A stretch of 64,000 nucleotides of DNA from Usnea hakonensis (GCA_013423325.1 BLJB01000056.1:62001-126000), one strand, 5' to 3'; positions 22,654 through 35,300 are shown, counted from the first letter of the stretch. A program made the numbers and translations. Notes: generated by a model not told the origin, from the sequence alone.

Positions 22654-24174
22654 ATGGCTTTGGCAGCAAAGCAATGTCTGACAAAGCGCGTCGTTGCTGT
22701 TGTCGTTGCCTGCCTTCTCTTGGCCTTGATATGGTCTAGTCCCAATAGCCAATGGAAATTGCGCCAGACGTACAAGTCTCTGTCTGATAAGCAAGCAAAG
22801 CAGTCTGCTGGGTCTACCGCGTCAGCCTGGACTGGAGATCACCAACCGGGTAGCGATGCTCGACCACACAACGTTGCAAGTTTCCAAACAAATAACTCCA
22901 ACGAGTCACCAGATACCGAGACCCAACCGCATAAGGTCTTGAGTCCCCCGATAATACTTCCAGACGAATCACCAGGTCTCGACGCCCAATCGCCCAAGGT
23001 CACGAGTCCGCCAATCGAAGTGACTGATGAACCACTAGATGTTGATGCACAGGCAGACGAAGGTGTGAGCACCACGACAAACATAACCTACAAATCACCA
23101 GAATTGGATTCCCAATCGCCCAAGGTCACGAGTTCGATCGAAGTGACTGATGGACCACTAGATGTTGATGAACAAGTAGACGAAGGTGTGAGCACCACGA
23201 CAAACATAACCTACAAATCACCAGAGTTCGATTCCCAATCGCTCAACTTCACTACTCCGTCAATAAGCAATTCCTCACAGAAGCCATTCCCTCCGCTTCC
23301 GCCTGCGGATGACGAAGAATATATGGCAATCTGTATGGCAGGTGGGCGCTCACAAGCCTAGCGAGCCAATTTAGCAGGATACTGAGCTCTCAATACAGTG
23401 AAAGACCAACATCTGGATCTCCCAGAATTCTTTTCTCACCACTACCACCATCTTGGTATCCGCCGCTTCTACATTTTCGATGATGGCTCCCAGCCTCCTC
23501 TCTCTACTGCGTCCTATCCCATTCCAACCTCGGCCATTACCTGGATCTACTTCCAGCCACATGTTCATTCAACTAAATTAGGTGCGCGAACAGGTATCCA
23601 GGAAAGATATTACACCGGATGCGTAAAAATGTTTGGCGTCCACCACTCATGGATGGGTTTCCTTGATGCCGACGAATATCTCCAGATGACGGGAAACGAA
23701 ACCCTTTCCGACTTTCTCCGCGGCTGGGAGCGCAACAGTACCGTTGGTGCTCTCGGCGTGAGCTGGATCAATCATAGCTCCGCCGGCATACTTACCCGCC
23801 CAGCAGACGGACCCCGCAAAGCGTACAATCGTTGCATCGTAGACAATCCCCACAACGACAACATCAAAGTCAAAACATGGGTCCGTCCATCCCTGTTCGG
23901 TTTCATGTCCAACTGCCACTGCATCAGGAATCTCAAGAACGGAGCGATAGAAGTAGGCGAGCACGGCGACTTGATCACTGACAACTGCGATCGACTGCCG
24001 ATTACGAGAGATAGGTGGGCATTACATCACTTCGGGACGAAGTCGCGAGAGGAGTTTTTGCAGAAGCAGGAGAGGGGCAAGATAAGGGGTGGGAAGGCCC
24101 CGGAGCATTTCTGGAGGAAAATTGAGAATGAGAAACAGGTGAATTGCTTGGAGTTGACCGAGTATGTGCCGTAG
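22654..24174 (+). CDS. Type II membrane glycosyltransferase, GT92/DUF23-like
   Basis: Predicted Golgi glycosyltransferase. Exons 22654-23341 and 23399-24174 (57-nt intron, phase 1) give 487 aa. The N terminus has a short basic tail and one signal-anchor helix (VVAVVVACLLLALIW). A Pro/Ser-rich stem built of repeats comes next, then the catalytic domain beginning YMAICMAVKDQHLDLPEFF, with HHYHHLGIRRFYIFDDGS and the DxD-type metal motif FLDADEYL at the positions usual for this fungal family. The start at 22654 has a strong ACCATGG context. The splice join at MA|VKDQ is exactly the conserved core and is missed if only open frames are read. Donor and acceptor sugars are unknown. Confidence 0.85.
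22969..23260 (+). repeat. In-frame tandem repeats in the glycosyltransferase stem
   Basis: Two full units (22969-23094, 126 nt; 23095-23217, 123 nt) and a partial third encode variants of SPxLDxQSPKVTS, then EVTDxPLDVD and EGVSTTTNITYK. The block coding EGVSTTTNITYKSPE is nearly identical at DNA level between copies, which points to recent duplication. Confidence 0.85.
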
Positions 24175-24485
24175 CGGGGGGGATCCGAAACGTCGCGAGT
24201 ACCTATACGCATAGATTTGATTCTCCTCCTTGGATCATGTTCCGCTTCATGAGCTGGCACGTGGAACGACTTGGCAATGAGTACGTATCCTACCTACCTT
24301 ATCTACCTTATTCGCTCCCGCAGCTAGTGGCATGATCGAGGACGGATCGACCGATATGAGCATGCTGTGCCAAGGATCAATGAGAATCCACCTGATCCTT
24401 CTCAACTCCGCAACAGCCCACACCATCTACCTACCTCTGCTTGAAAAAACGTCCCAAGTCCATCTTTCTACATCTCTCTAAAACC

Positions 24486-24487
<2 letters not shown>

Positions 24488-24516
<29 letters not shown>

Positions 24517-24548
24517 NNCCCCCCCCAACCCCCCCCCCCCCCCCCCCC
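24488..24548. repeat. Poly-C tract with NN (assembly gap)
   Basis: Long C run with NN at 24517-24518 and a short AA interruption. Same character as the tract near 19.17 kb; the real length is undetermined. Confidence 0.85.
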
Positions 24549-25030
24549 ACAATATCTCAGCACATGACGAAGATTTCTCACATCCCGCTCCCTCAATCTC
24601 CAATCCCTTTTTTCGACTCCAATCCTCCGTCCCTCTTTCTCCCAAAGCCCCTCTCGCACATTCCCCCCTTCCTTAATACCTTCCTCCGTCCCAAAAAGGC
24701 CATATATAATCCTCTACGCCCATTACCATTCCCCCACCCAGCCCAGCCCTTCATACTGTTTCACAAATGGACTCTATATGAACGCGAGGACGAAAGCGGG
24801 ATACCTACCAAGGAAAGACTATATCTAAAGGACCCTCCTTCATGCCCATACCCCCCCCCTCTCTTTGCTTATCTTATACCCGATATATATATACGTTAGC
24901 CTACCTGCCTGCCTCTAGCAGCTATACATTCTGTTTTCTTCTTTCTTCTCTCCCTGACTCTCCCACTCTCCCTTCCACTATTTGCGTCCCTCATCTCCCT
25001 GACCCTCCCATTCCAATCCATAATCACAAC

Positions 25031-25050
25031 ATATATATATATATATATAT
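25031..25050. repeat. (TA)n microsatellite
   Basis: About ten AT dinucleotides between C/T-rich flanks. Confidence 0.9.
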
Positions 25051-25521
25051 CCCCCCCTCCATCCATCCACCCCACAGCCCGTGCTCATACACTACGCCTA
25101 TTTTCTATTCCTTTCCTTTCATACCATACTATCCATCTTTATTTTCCTCTTTTTTCTGTTAATTTTTCGGTGATGATGATGATAATAATAACGATAACAG
25201 AAAATGGGGATGATGATAACAACAACAACAACAACAAAGATAGCGAACAGTACAGACAGAGGAGAGAGAGATTTACATAAAGCCAAGAGGAGGAATATAG
25301 ATAGCAAAGCAAAGAGCAGGGGGATGGAAGATGTTATAAAGCGAGAAATGGTTGCAGACGGGAAATTAAGAAGCGCTGTTGTTGTTGTTGTTTTTTGGAA
25401 TGACTAAGTAGAATAGCATCAGTCCAGATCCGATCCATTGATCGAGAAGAAAACATGTCAGAACGTATATATAAATGGCGTGCCTATATCAATACACTCC
25501 ATGTACCAAGCCATGAACTCC

Positions 25522-26641
25522 TTATGTATGTCTAGTTCCCTCTACGAAACCGGGAAGTTCCGCCGCCTCATCGCGCCCGTCGGTGGAAAGTGTCCTCGGA
25601 AGGCCATTACCCGAGAGCTCGACGAGAGGAAAGCTTCGTCTCGGAGCCTTCTGCGGCACTACGCTTTGAGCACCATCGTCCGCGTCCAAGGTATCATAAT
25701 AGTGGACTCTATCAATAGGCCTCGGTTTCAGCCTGTGGTAGAACAGCACTGCCACGACAACGAGGATGAGAAGAGCGAGGCCACCAAGAACACCGCCAAC
25801 GATCGCACCAGTATTGTTCGACGGGCTTGGAGCGCCTTTTGAAGGGGTTGGAGAGGACGCGGGAGCTGAAGACAGGATGGAGGTTATCGTGATAGGGGAC
25901 GGTGAGGGGGTAGAAGGTGGAGAAGATGAAGTTGTCGTAGACGGTGTCGTTTTGCTGGGAGCAGAGGAGCTCGACGTGCTTGAAGGTAGTAAAGTGCTTG
26001 AGGGCAGCAATGCGCTTGTGGGTGTAATCAACAGGGAGTCCGTTACTGCGGCATTCCCGCAAGCAAGGTATGAATAGGTCTGATCGGGTCCATCAATTAG
26101 GAGGGCAGTTGAACAAAAATCGGCTCCAGGCGTCGTGCTATCAAGGGAGTATTAGCTCACAGAATTGAGTTGAACAATCGGAAATGAAGACATGTCTCCA
26201 ACGATGGTGCTGGCGAGAATGATTACAAGACCAGACGTAAACGATATCACATACATACCACGTAAAAGTCGTCACGCTTGGATTGCCAAGGATGCCGCAC
26301 CCGGAATCACAGGCATGCGCGTCGACACAGCTACCCACAAGCCCGCAGTCGCTGACTGCCGAAACGGTGGTTGGGCAAAACCCCCATATGGCATACTCGG
26401 TGTAGACCCTACAATCGAATCCCGAGTTTGCGGTCCGGATTTGACTGGGGTTGCCATTGCGATAGCCACAGGTTGAGACGTCGGTGATAAGGGGATCGAC
26501 TTGCCGTGGCTTGAGCTCCGGAAGAGGCTCAGCGAACAATGTTGAATCCGAGGGCCAAGGGTTGGAAGTAGTTGGTCTGTGGAGAGACTGATACTGATAC
26601 TGAGAGCGAGAGAGGTTGTGTAAACGCGACTGGTCCAACAT
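25522..26641 (-). CDS. Single-pass surface protein with Ser/Thr stalk (Mid2/WSC-like layout)
   Basis: Exons 26259-26641 and 25522-26137 (121-nt intron, phase 2) give about 332 aa. The ectodomain is Cys-rich (STCGYRNGNP, FDCRVYTEYAIWGFC, CVDAHACDSGCGIL) and continues across the intron (TTPGADFCSTALLIDG, YLACGN). A Ser/Thr/Pro-rich stalk likely to be O-mannosylated, one TM helix (AIVGGVLGGLALLILVVVAV) and a cytosolic tail of about 65 residues follow. This is the layout of fungal cell-wall sensors, but no WSC domain is visible, so function is open. The start is uncertain: a hydrophobic, signal-peptide-like stretch (ALTLITYLSLVML) lies in frame just upstream of the Met at 26641 without its own ATG, so an upstream exon probably supplies the true N terminus. 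CT-rich DNA at 26720-26830 fits a 5' UTR or promoter. Confidence 0.7.
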
Positions 26642-27192
26642 GACCAAACTAAGGTAAGTAATCAGGGTAAGGGCTGCCGTTAGAGAGTCCCGCTGCCGAG
26701 GTCATGGATGAAAGCTTGAGCACCAGTCTAAGAAAAGTAAGTGAGTGAGTTAGGTAAGGTAGGTAGTGTTGGACAGTAAAGAGGTAGAAGAAGAAGAAAA
26801 AGAAGAAGAAGGCTCTCGATGACAACGGACATGTCGTGTGCGCTCGGAGAAGACATGTCAGAAATACCTAGGTACCTATACGTCCATAGGCACTGCCGCT
26901 GCCGTAGAGTAAGACAGCTGAAACCCAGCCCGCCGCATCAACCCCACCATTAATAAATCCCTTTCTTTGTCCATTCGACGATATTTTATGCACTTCACAC
27001 TTCAATACTTCAGCTCCACTAGTGCTTACTGAAGTCACATTCATATTCCTCCTTAATCTTTCATTATCAGTTTTTCCAAATACCATAAAGATCTCATCGG
27101 CTCTCCCTACCTCGCGCTCTGGTGGTCGCTATGTTCTGCCTTTCGCAGCAATAAACCCTTGCCGCTTGTACTGCACGCTACGAGCACCAGCC
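26642..27192. other. Divergent promoter region
   Basis: Upstream of the surface-protein gene (-) and the GT69 gene (+). Contains an AAG/CTT-rich tract at about 26787-26810. It may include an uncharted first exon of the minus-strand gene. Confidence 0.45.
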
Positions 27193-28566
27193 ATGCAACG
27201 AAAGTTCACGGTGCTTTGCCAGTCCGTAGCTGTTCTTCTAGTTGCTTCATCTTTGCTTTTTGTCTTCAGCTGGAAATACAACAACAAAAATTTATACAAA
27301 ATTGAATGGTTGAATCCTTTAGACGGGACCTCTGCAAATGAGACTGGTACTAAACCAGCGACCACTCCATTGGGGATTTTGCATCCACCGATTCTACCAG
27401 ATCCACCATCCAAACCAGTCTTGAAGCATGGCAATGCAACCTTGCTTGAGGTAGCACCGACTTATGTCAAAGCCATCATGAACTCGGAAGATAGTTCCTT
27501 CCCAAGACTCTCCTGTCCAACACCGATTCAAGATCGTTATCTGTATCTCAAGACCAACTCCGCAAATATCACTTACGGCCCGGCAATGCGACCCAAGTAT
27601 TTCTTTGCTCTGGATCTCCATCAATGCGCGAGTATCCTTCCTCGCTTGATCGGCTCCGTTATAGAAAGCATACGCTTTCTCGGCCCTCAGAATTGCGCTT
27701 TATCAATAGTAGAAGGCCGCTCCGATGATGGGACATTCGAAGTTCTATCATCGCTCCGTGAGGAACTTGAGCGGATTGGAGTCAAGTATTACTTCAACTC
27801 CAGCGACATCAACCCTACAGTGGGCGATCGCATTGTAGCTTTAGCAGAACTACGCAATCAAGCACTCCAACCACTCCTCGACCACCATAATAGAGCCACC
27901 CCCACGAATGCTACTACCGTGGTCTTTCTAAACGATGTAGCGATTTGTATGGAGGATATCCTAGAATTGATCCACCAACGCAAGCACCAAAACGCCGATA
28001 TGACTTGTGCCATGGATTGGACCTACGTAGGACCTGACCCTACCTTCTATGACGTTTGGATCGCCCGTGGGATGAATGGGGATACCTTCTTCAACATCCC
28101 CGAAGACGGAAATTGGAATTCCGCTTGGAATATCTTCTGGAACAATCCCACGGCGCAGCAACGTCAACGCACAGGCAAGCCATTCCAAGTCTTTTCATGC
28201 TGGAACGGGGCCACGGCTTTTACCGCAGAACCCTTTCTCGAATCGAAGATCCGATTTCGCGCTTCACACCAGCATGAATGCCCGCAGGGCGAGCCCAAAA
28301 CCTGGTGTACAGAGATGTGGCATCTTGGATACGGCAAAATCGCAGTGGTACCTAGCGTCAACCTAGAATACAGCGACGAGGCAGCCAAAAAGATAAAGGC
28401 TGCAAAAGGTTACGTCTCTCGATTCGTAGGTGATGGTGAGAAGGGCGAAGACCAGATCGATTGGGAAGCGAATCCACCCTCCACAGTCAAATGTATGCCA
28501 TCTTATAAGAATCAAACATGGTTGCCCTGGGAAGAGCAACTGGTCGAGCACGACCCAGCCCCCTAA
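27193..28566 (+). CDS. CAP59/CMT1-type alpha-1,3-mannosyltransferase-like protein (GT69)
   Basis: Single exon, 457 aa from the Met at 27193. Type II topology: basic tail then a signal anchor (LCQSVAVLLVASSLLFVF). The luminal domain shows the family's signature stretches: KYFFALDLHQCASILPRLI, SIVEGRSDDGTFEVL, VVFLNDVAICMEDIL, and CAMDWTYVGPDPTFYDVWIA followed by WNGATAF. Related enzymes transfer mannose in surface glycan synthesis in the Golgi; donor and acceptor here are not known. An in-frame upstream Met at 27022 would put a second hydrophobic segment before the anchor, so 27193 is preferred. It is one of two Golgi-type glycosyltransferases within 6 kb. Confidence 0.87.
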   Translation: MQRKFTVLCQSVAVLLVASSLLFVFSWKYNNKNLYKIEWLNPLDGTSANETGTKPATTPLGILHPPILPDPPSKPVLKHGNATLLEVAPTYVKAIMNSEDSSFPRLSCPTPIQDRYLYLKTNSANITYGPAMRPKYFFALDLHQCASILPRLIGSVIESIRFLGPQNCALSIVEGRSDDGTFEVLSSLREELERIGVKYYFNSSDINPTVGDRIVALAELRNQALQPLLDHHNRATPTNATTVVFLNDVAICMEDILELIHQRKHQNADMTCAMDWTYVGPDPTFYDVWIARGMNGDTFFNIPEDGNWNSAWNIFWNNPTAQQRQRTGKPFQVFSCWNGATAFTAEPFLESKIRFRASHQHECPQGEPKTWCTEMWHLGYGKIAVVPSVNLEYSDEAAKKIKAAKGYVSRFVGDGEKGEDQIDWEANPPSTVKCMPSYKNQTWLPWEEQLVEHDPAP

Positions 28567-29308
28567 GAAATGCCATGATTTGGAAGGGGCAGAGGGTTGA
28601 GACTTGTGATTGGGTAGATTACATATAATATTGAATAACGATGACGTGTTAATGAACGCGGCTCAGTCGCGCGTATGTCACTGTATGGAGGAAGCGAAAG
28701 ACCACCAGATAAGCCTTCCGATACGCCCTTCAATAGTCAGGTTTCAGCATATATCGCAGTCGGGATATTATGATGCGGTCTTTACAATCACGCTCTTACT
28801 GTTTACTTCGATGACGTCTTCTGTACTCTCCGAGTCCATTGGCAAGTCTATTGCCCCCTCCGCCCCTTTCTCCGGGCTTCCTTCGTGCCGTTGGCACACT
28901 TTACACAGGAGGTGGCTCGACTGGTAGTTCAACTCGCTGTCGAAGATAAAGCCTGATCGACGGTCCCATCTCCCTCTTCATCTGCGTCGAAATATAATTG
29001 TCAAAGAATACCGATCACGGTAACAACCCCCAAGATCAAACGTTCGATGCGAGCCTATGGCATATCACCCAGGTCGCCGAAGGGACTATTCACGTCATCG
29101 TGTCGAAGCTAACACCAATGCTCTAAATAGCGTGAGCAATTTGTGCTCCACGTCATGTCGTGCCATCTCCAGATATTATTCCCAGCGAACACAAGTACAG
29201 AAAGCTCTCTACACATCTCATCCATCCATCAAAGATCTACCTACCCCAGCCCTACACTTCCATAAACACCATATCACGCGCTAGCCCAAACCTTCTCAAC
29301 GACTCCCG
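28567..29308. other. Intergenic between convergent genes (GT69 and NRPS 3' ends)
   Basis: No gene recognised; this is the likely left border of the NRPS locus. Confidence 0.5.
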
Positions 29309-32300
29309 CTACAATTCCACAAGGATATCTCGAAGTCCCCGAAGAATCTCACCCGCCGTCACCTCGCTAATCAGCCTCCGATTGCCCTCAAACGACAGCA
29401 CGAGCGTCTCTCCCTTCGGTGTAGCATAAAGCTCCGGCCTTGTCCGAGGCAGCAGTCCCCTCTCATACGCCGTAACACGACTCGGCTTGCCCAGAAACTC
29501 GAAGCCGTCCGCCTCTTCTTCACCCTGTTGGAACGCAGTGCGCCAGCCAAAGTCCACGACGTCTCCGGCAGCGGACCAGTCCGCGCATTGGCGGATGATG
29601 TCGTCCATGCCCAAACCCTCATGCGGCGAGTCTTCTATGAATTGATGATGGAGCTGCTCTGCGATTTCCAACAGCAGAGCCATGGGCGTGACGGACGTGC
29701 GGATGGGGATCTCGGAAAGACAGGGTCCCATGGTGTTTTGGAGGGTGCTGGGCAGCATCGAGCGGCCCGTTACCAAGCGGCCTATGATCAATTCTTCCTG
29801 GTGAAAACGGCGAGACAGGACGATGCAACAGGCAGCGTGGAATATCGTTGCTAGAGAATAACCGTGAGTGTGAGAGGTCACTGGCATTGGTATCGTTTCT
29901 TCCATCACCAGTCGATCTTCGAGACCGTATGCACGAGCTGGTGGTGTCGGGTTGCTTGTGCTCCACTGGGGAAATGTAGAGCCCTCCAGTCTCCGAGTCC
30001 AGTACGTGGAGCTGGATTTCTCTCGTTGCTTGTTGAACGCCATGAATTGTGCAAAAGATGGCGCTTCGGACAGCTTTTCTCCGTTGTACATGCTAGAGAG
30101 GCTTTCCAGAAGCAGTCCCAAAGAATAGCCGTCGAATTGAGCGTGCGAGATTCTGAAAACCAGTCTGTGCGGGCCCGAAGGGTGTTTGACGGCCATGAAA
30201 CGGATGAATGAAGAACCCAACCTTCGTTTTCTTCTCAGGTCTTGCTCACATAAGGCATCGACGAAGGAGCCCAAGTCCTCATCTTTAGATTGGAATAGCT
30301 CAAACTCTGGCCTGAAGTCCTCCAATTGGACCTGCAAGAACTTGCTGCCGGTGTGAATGAATACAGTGTGCAGGATATCAAAATAGTCGACAAGCTTTTC
30401 GCACGCCTGTTCTAATTTCGAAAAGTCGACATCTGAAGGCAGGTCTAGGATCCAGTGGTGCCATCTGCTTGGAGGGTCTTGCAAGGCGTCCAAGATTGCC
30501 CGTGTCTGGAAAGCCGAGGTGGGTAAAACATCCTTCACCTTTCCTAATTCTGAATCGAGCAAAGGTAGTACAGAGCAATCAATGAATGATGCTGAATCTA
30601 TTTCGGGTGGAAGCAGTGAAAAGGGTGGTGGTGGCCGCAAGGCCTCTTCTGCTACCGCGCTATGTGTCACCACCTGTGCCAGCTGGCAGAGACGCGGCTT
30701 TAGGAAGACATCTGCGACAGTCAGTGATAGATGCTGTTGGCGCGCCGCTGCCACCAAACGCATAGCTGCAATAGACTCTCCGCCCATTCTAAAGAAATTA
30801 CAATCCGCACTGATGCTCGAGGATTCAACGCGCAAAATCGAGGACCATAAAACTTGCAAGCGTTGCTCCATTACAGTGTCTGGCGCACGAAAAGTTTCCT
30901 CTTGGTCATGCAATTGTAACTCCGCGAGCGTCTTTGTTGTCTGCGCACTCCCCAGTTCGCGCAGGAGACGCCTGTTGATCTTATTTGTGCCCGTTGCGGG
31001 CATCTTTGCCAAAGGTATGTAAGCTCCCGGAAGCATATACCGTGGTAGGCACTCAGAAAGCCGCTCCTCGACGCCCTTCAGGGCCAGCCTTAATTTGGCC
31101 TGCATGTCTTGCTTTGACATGTCCGACGCTCCCTTCATCTCGACCAGACTGACGAAGACTGCAATAAGTGGACTTTTGGTATCACGTGGTGTTATCATCT
31201 CCGCGGCAATTGCATCACACATGCTCGGATCTTGCAGGCTCGATCGAACATGGCATTCGATCTCGCTCAACTCGATCCGTTGGCCTCGAAGCTTGACCAT
31301 TCCATCCCGGCGGCCAATGAAGGTGAAAGTCCCATCGGAATTATAGCGCAAAAGATCTCCAGTCTTGTAGAGTCTGCTTGTCCGTCCTTGATGGCCCGGA
31401 GCACCACTCCGGAGCCACTTCGGAGCGTCAATGAACGCAGCTGCAGTTCTGTCTGGGTCTCCAAGATACTCTTTTGCAATGGTCGGACCCTCTATCAAGA
31501 GTTCCCCAATCGCCCCGATGGCTGCGAGCATATCAGGGCGGCCGGGTTGAATGAGCCAAAATCGAGCTCCAAAGGAATAACCGACATGATTGTTCGGAGA
31601 ATCCGCGTCAATGGGGTCTATCGACACAGCCCCTTGAGCGCACTCTGCTGGACCATAAATGCCGAGGATATTCTCAGCTTGGGTCCAACGAGACACCTCG
31701 TGGTTGAGAATAGGCTCGCCTCCTATGACCAAAGTGTTGAGCCCCGGCAGCGACGACGGAGTCAGCGATGCCGCCACCGAAGGCGGAAAATGTACATAAT
31801 TGGCCCGCAACCTATTGAAAGCGCCGGTAAAGTCGTTCATACGCTCCCATTCGGACGGTATGCAAAGACAGCCTCCGCGAATCAAAGTGTTGAGTAAATT
31901 AGACCATGTAATGTCGAAGCTGTACGAGACGAAGTCGAAAAGTCTGGATCCTTCCCCAACAAGCAGTGCTTCTGCTTGGTGTGTCACGGCGGAGGAAAAG
32001 GCTTCATTTGTCATAACAACCCCTTTTGGCACACCCGTAGATCCTGACGTGAAGAGAACATAGAGAATATCGGATGGGCAAGCCTTGCGCTGAGATACGC
32101 AATCATTTACTACGGGGATTGTGTGAGGTTCTGAAAAGCGCTTACTGTCAACGACGATTACTTCCCCGTCCGAGATTCGACCGGCTAGTCCTGCTTTATC
32201 AGCAGACGATAGTACGAGCCTCGGTTCAACTTGGTTAGTGATAGCCCGCAATCGCTCTTCGGGCTGCTGCACGTCCAAGGCCACACAAGCCGCGCCGGCC

Positions 32301-35300
32301 TTGATTGCCCCCAAGGCAGCAACCGGCTGCCACATCGATTTCTCAAAGCACAAGGCCGTAATCATGCCGGTTCCTGCTCCTCGAGCAATCAGCTGACAAG
32401 CCAGCCGATCCGAAAGCTCATGAATACGTCTGTACGAAAGCGTTCCATCCCATGCACATATGGCTTGTGCTTCAGGCCGAAGGTTCACGGCCTCGGCGAT
32501 CCTGTCTTGAACGCTCGTCTGCACGGCATCTGGTACGTGAGCATTCCACTTCCAGAGCTCAGCCAAGTCTTGCGAGCTAGTCATGTCTATGTCCTCAACT
32601 TTAGTGTAGCCTGACTCGCAGATTTGACGCAGCACGTGCTCGAATTGTGCGGCAAGTCTCTCTATCTGCACTGGATCGACGACATTGGAATCGAAACTCA
32701 ATTCCAGGCCTAGGCTGTCGGTATGGCTGAGCTGACACATAACCAGGAGAGCGTGAGGATTAAAACTACCAAGCCCACTTGTAGACGATTTGAGCTCCGT
32801 GCAAGATTCAAAAGGACCCTCGATGGTGTCCGTATGAGGGCCATTTTGCATATCCTCAGGGGGTTGCACAACTAGCAGGGTATTAAAGCGAGTAGCCCAC
32901 TCGGTGTCTGCGTTGATGCGGCGTATATCAAGGAATTCAGTTTGTTCGTAGGCAATCATGTCAACAGATTGTAGGTGTACCCTTTTCAAGAAAGTATTGA
33001 CCTGTTCTTCTGGTTCCAACGTTATCCGAATGGGCAGAGCAGCGATCAGTGGAGCGATCATGTGCTCGATACCCTCGATTGGAGCTTGTCGACCAGTGAC
33101 CAGGGCTCCGAAAACCACGTCATTGGAACCAGTATGTTGTGCCGCTAAAATGGCCCAAGCTACTCTGATGATCGTCGAGGCCGTGACGTCTCGATTGCCC
33201 AACATTAAGGGTAAGTGGTCAATGGTCCGACGAAGAGCACTATTAGCCTTGGGTTGATAACCGTGATGAGGTAGATGGGGAAACGGGACAGCCTCAATAC
33301 CCGAGAACTGGGACCGCCAGAAGTTAGTCGCCTTGTCCTTGTCCGTAGTCGTCACATGTTTCATGAAAGCTTGGAATGACGCCGCAGTTGGAATGCTATG
33401 ACTCTTAATACTATCCAGTGGATGCAAGTATGCTTTACTGACTTCCTGGAACAGAAGCTTCAACGAGTAGCCGTCGTATATGGCATGATGTTGTGTCAGA
33501 AGACAAGAACGCCTTCCACCCCCTCTATCTCCTGCCGACTCGACAATTGTGAGCCGGGTGAGTGGTTGAGATAAGCTCATAGATCGGTGAGAATGGTCCC
33601 GAAAGTATTCTTCGACATCATGATAATGATCCCATTTGATCGCTTCATCTACTTGGACTTGTACCAACCCATCTTCCGTCGGCAGATCGACAATTCTGCA
33701 GCGTAGTATTGGTGCTTTTGATCGGCTGACCTGCTCCCAAGCTTGCTGAAGGCGATGAACGTCCACATGATCACGTAGCTTGAGATTGAAAGTGGCAATG
33801 CAGTCACCCGGCCTTTTTGCCGTCATTGAGAGAAGTTCCTTCTGTACACCCGTACATGGGAAAATGTCCTCGATTTGAGAGACATTGACACCGCATTGAT
33901 CGGCTGTTTGGCGCAGAACCATATCTTTGTCCTCAGGGCGTTGTAGTAAAGAGAATGGCTCGACCACCTTTGCAGTGACTTTCTCATTGGTATTCAGGTC
34001 ATCGACTGCTTTTGCCATCTCGCTCAATTGAGGCGCAGACAAGGCACTCTGCACCGTTAAGGACATGCCCTGACTGCGAGCAAGTGATGCCAGCCTCATC
34101 GCCGCAATCGAGTCGCCCCCAAAACGCAAGAAGCTGCTGTCTGCACGGATCCTTTCCTTGGGAATGTCGAGAACAGTTTCCCACAGCTGTTGAAGACGAG
34201 TCTCCGTCTCTGTGGAGGGCAGCCTTCCCTCAGAAGAAGCATCTTGAGGCGTTAATTGCTCAATTTTCAGATCGGCCCCGATGGTACGAAGTCGCCTTCT
34301 GTCTACCTTTCTCCCTGCACTCATGGGAATCTCTTCGACCGCGATGTAAGCAGCGGGCACCATAAACGATGGTAAAAGCCCTGGCAATTCGACATTGAGT
34401 TGTCCCGTTAGTTGATCAAAATCCGACCCACCCCCTTCTTGCTTGGATTGCACAAAGACAACCAAGGCGGGTTTTCCAGTGACTCGGGGGGTAACAATCT
34501 CAGCGACCGCTGCGAAGTCTGCCACGCCCGCCTTCACCAAACACCGAACCTGATGCTCGACTTCCGAAAGCTCGATCCTTTGCCCACGAAGCTTCACCTG
34601 AGTATCGCTCCTCCCAACAAAGACGATTGTGCCATCGGAGGGGTTATACTTCACAAGATCTCCCGTCTTGTAAACCCGGCCCCTTCTCCCAGGCACACTA
34701 CCATCAGGCGCTCCCTCCAGCAGCCATGGCGGATCCGTCAGAAAATGCAACGCAGTCAGGCCTTCATCTCCCAAGTAACCTTGTCCCACCAGCGGACCCT
34801 CAAGATAAAGCTCCCCGATGGCGCCGATGGGCGACAATTCCTTGCCGGACTGCGGGTCTACTATCCAAGTCGAGACACCCTGCCCATTGCCTATGGAAAG
34901 CTTTGACGGCAGGAGTTCGAGACTCGATAGTCTCCAATACAGCGAGATGGCCGAGCATTCCGTGGGTCCGTACACGACGAAGGTGTTCTTTGCGCAAGAC
35001 AGCCACGGAGCCACATCTGCCTTCAACACTTCCTCTCCCCCAATATAGACGTTCCGAAGCGTGGGGAGCTTCGAGGGGTCCAGCATTCGCGCGGTAGCTG
35101 GTGTGAGGAATATGTCAGTGGCAAAATGGCCACGGATGCTATCTGCAAGGGAACTGCTTCTTTCTTCGTCGCTGGGAATGCACAAGGTACCGCCGGCAGC
35201 CAAGACGTGGAAAGCACTCCAATAGCTTGCGTCAAACGCGTAGGACGAGTAATCGTAGACTCGAGAGCTTCCATTCAGCTCTAGAATGCTCTGTTGGTGT

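Larger units (their letters stand above)
24175..25521. other. Low-complexity intergenic region
   Basis: 3' regions of the glycosyltransferase (+) and the surface-protein gene (-). C/T-rich sequence, a gapped poly-C tract, a TA microsatellite at 25031-25050 and AAC/GTT repeats. Frames here are compositional artefacts. Confidence 0.5.

Noticed and set aside
24441..24899. 152-codon Pro-rich plus-strand frame
   Set aside because: Runs straight through the poly-C/NN tract; purely compositional.
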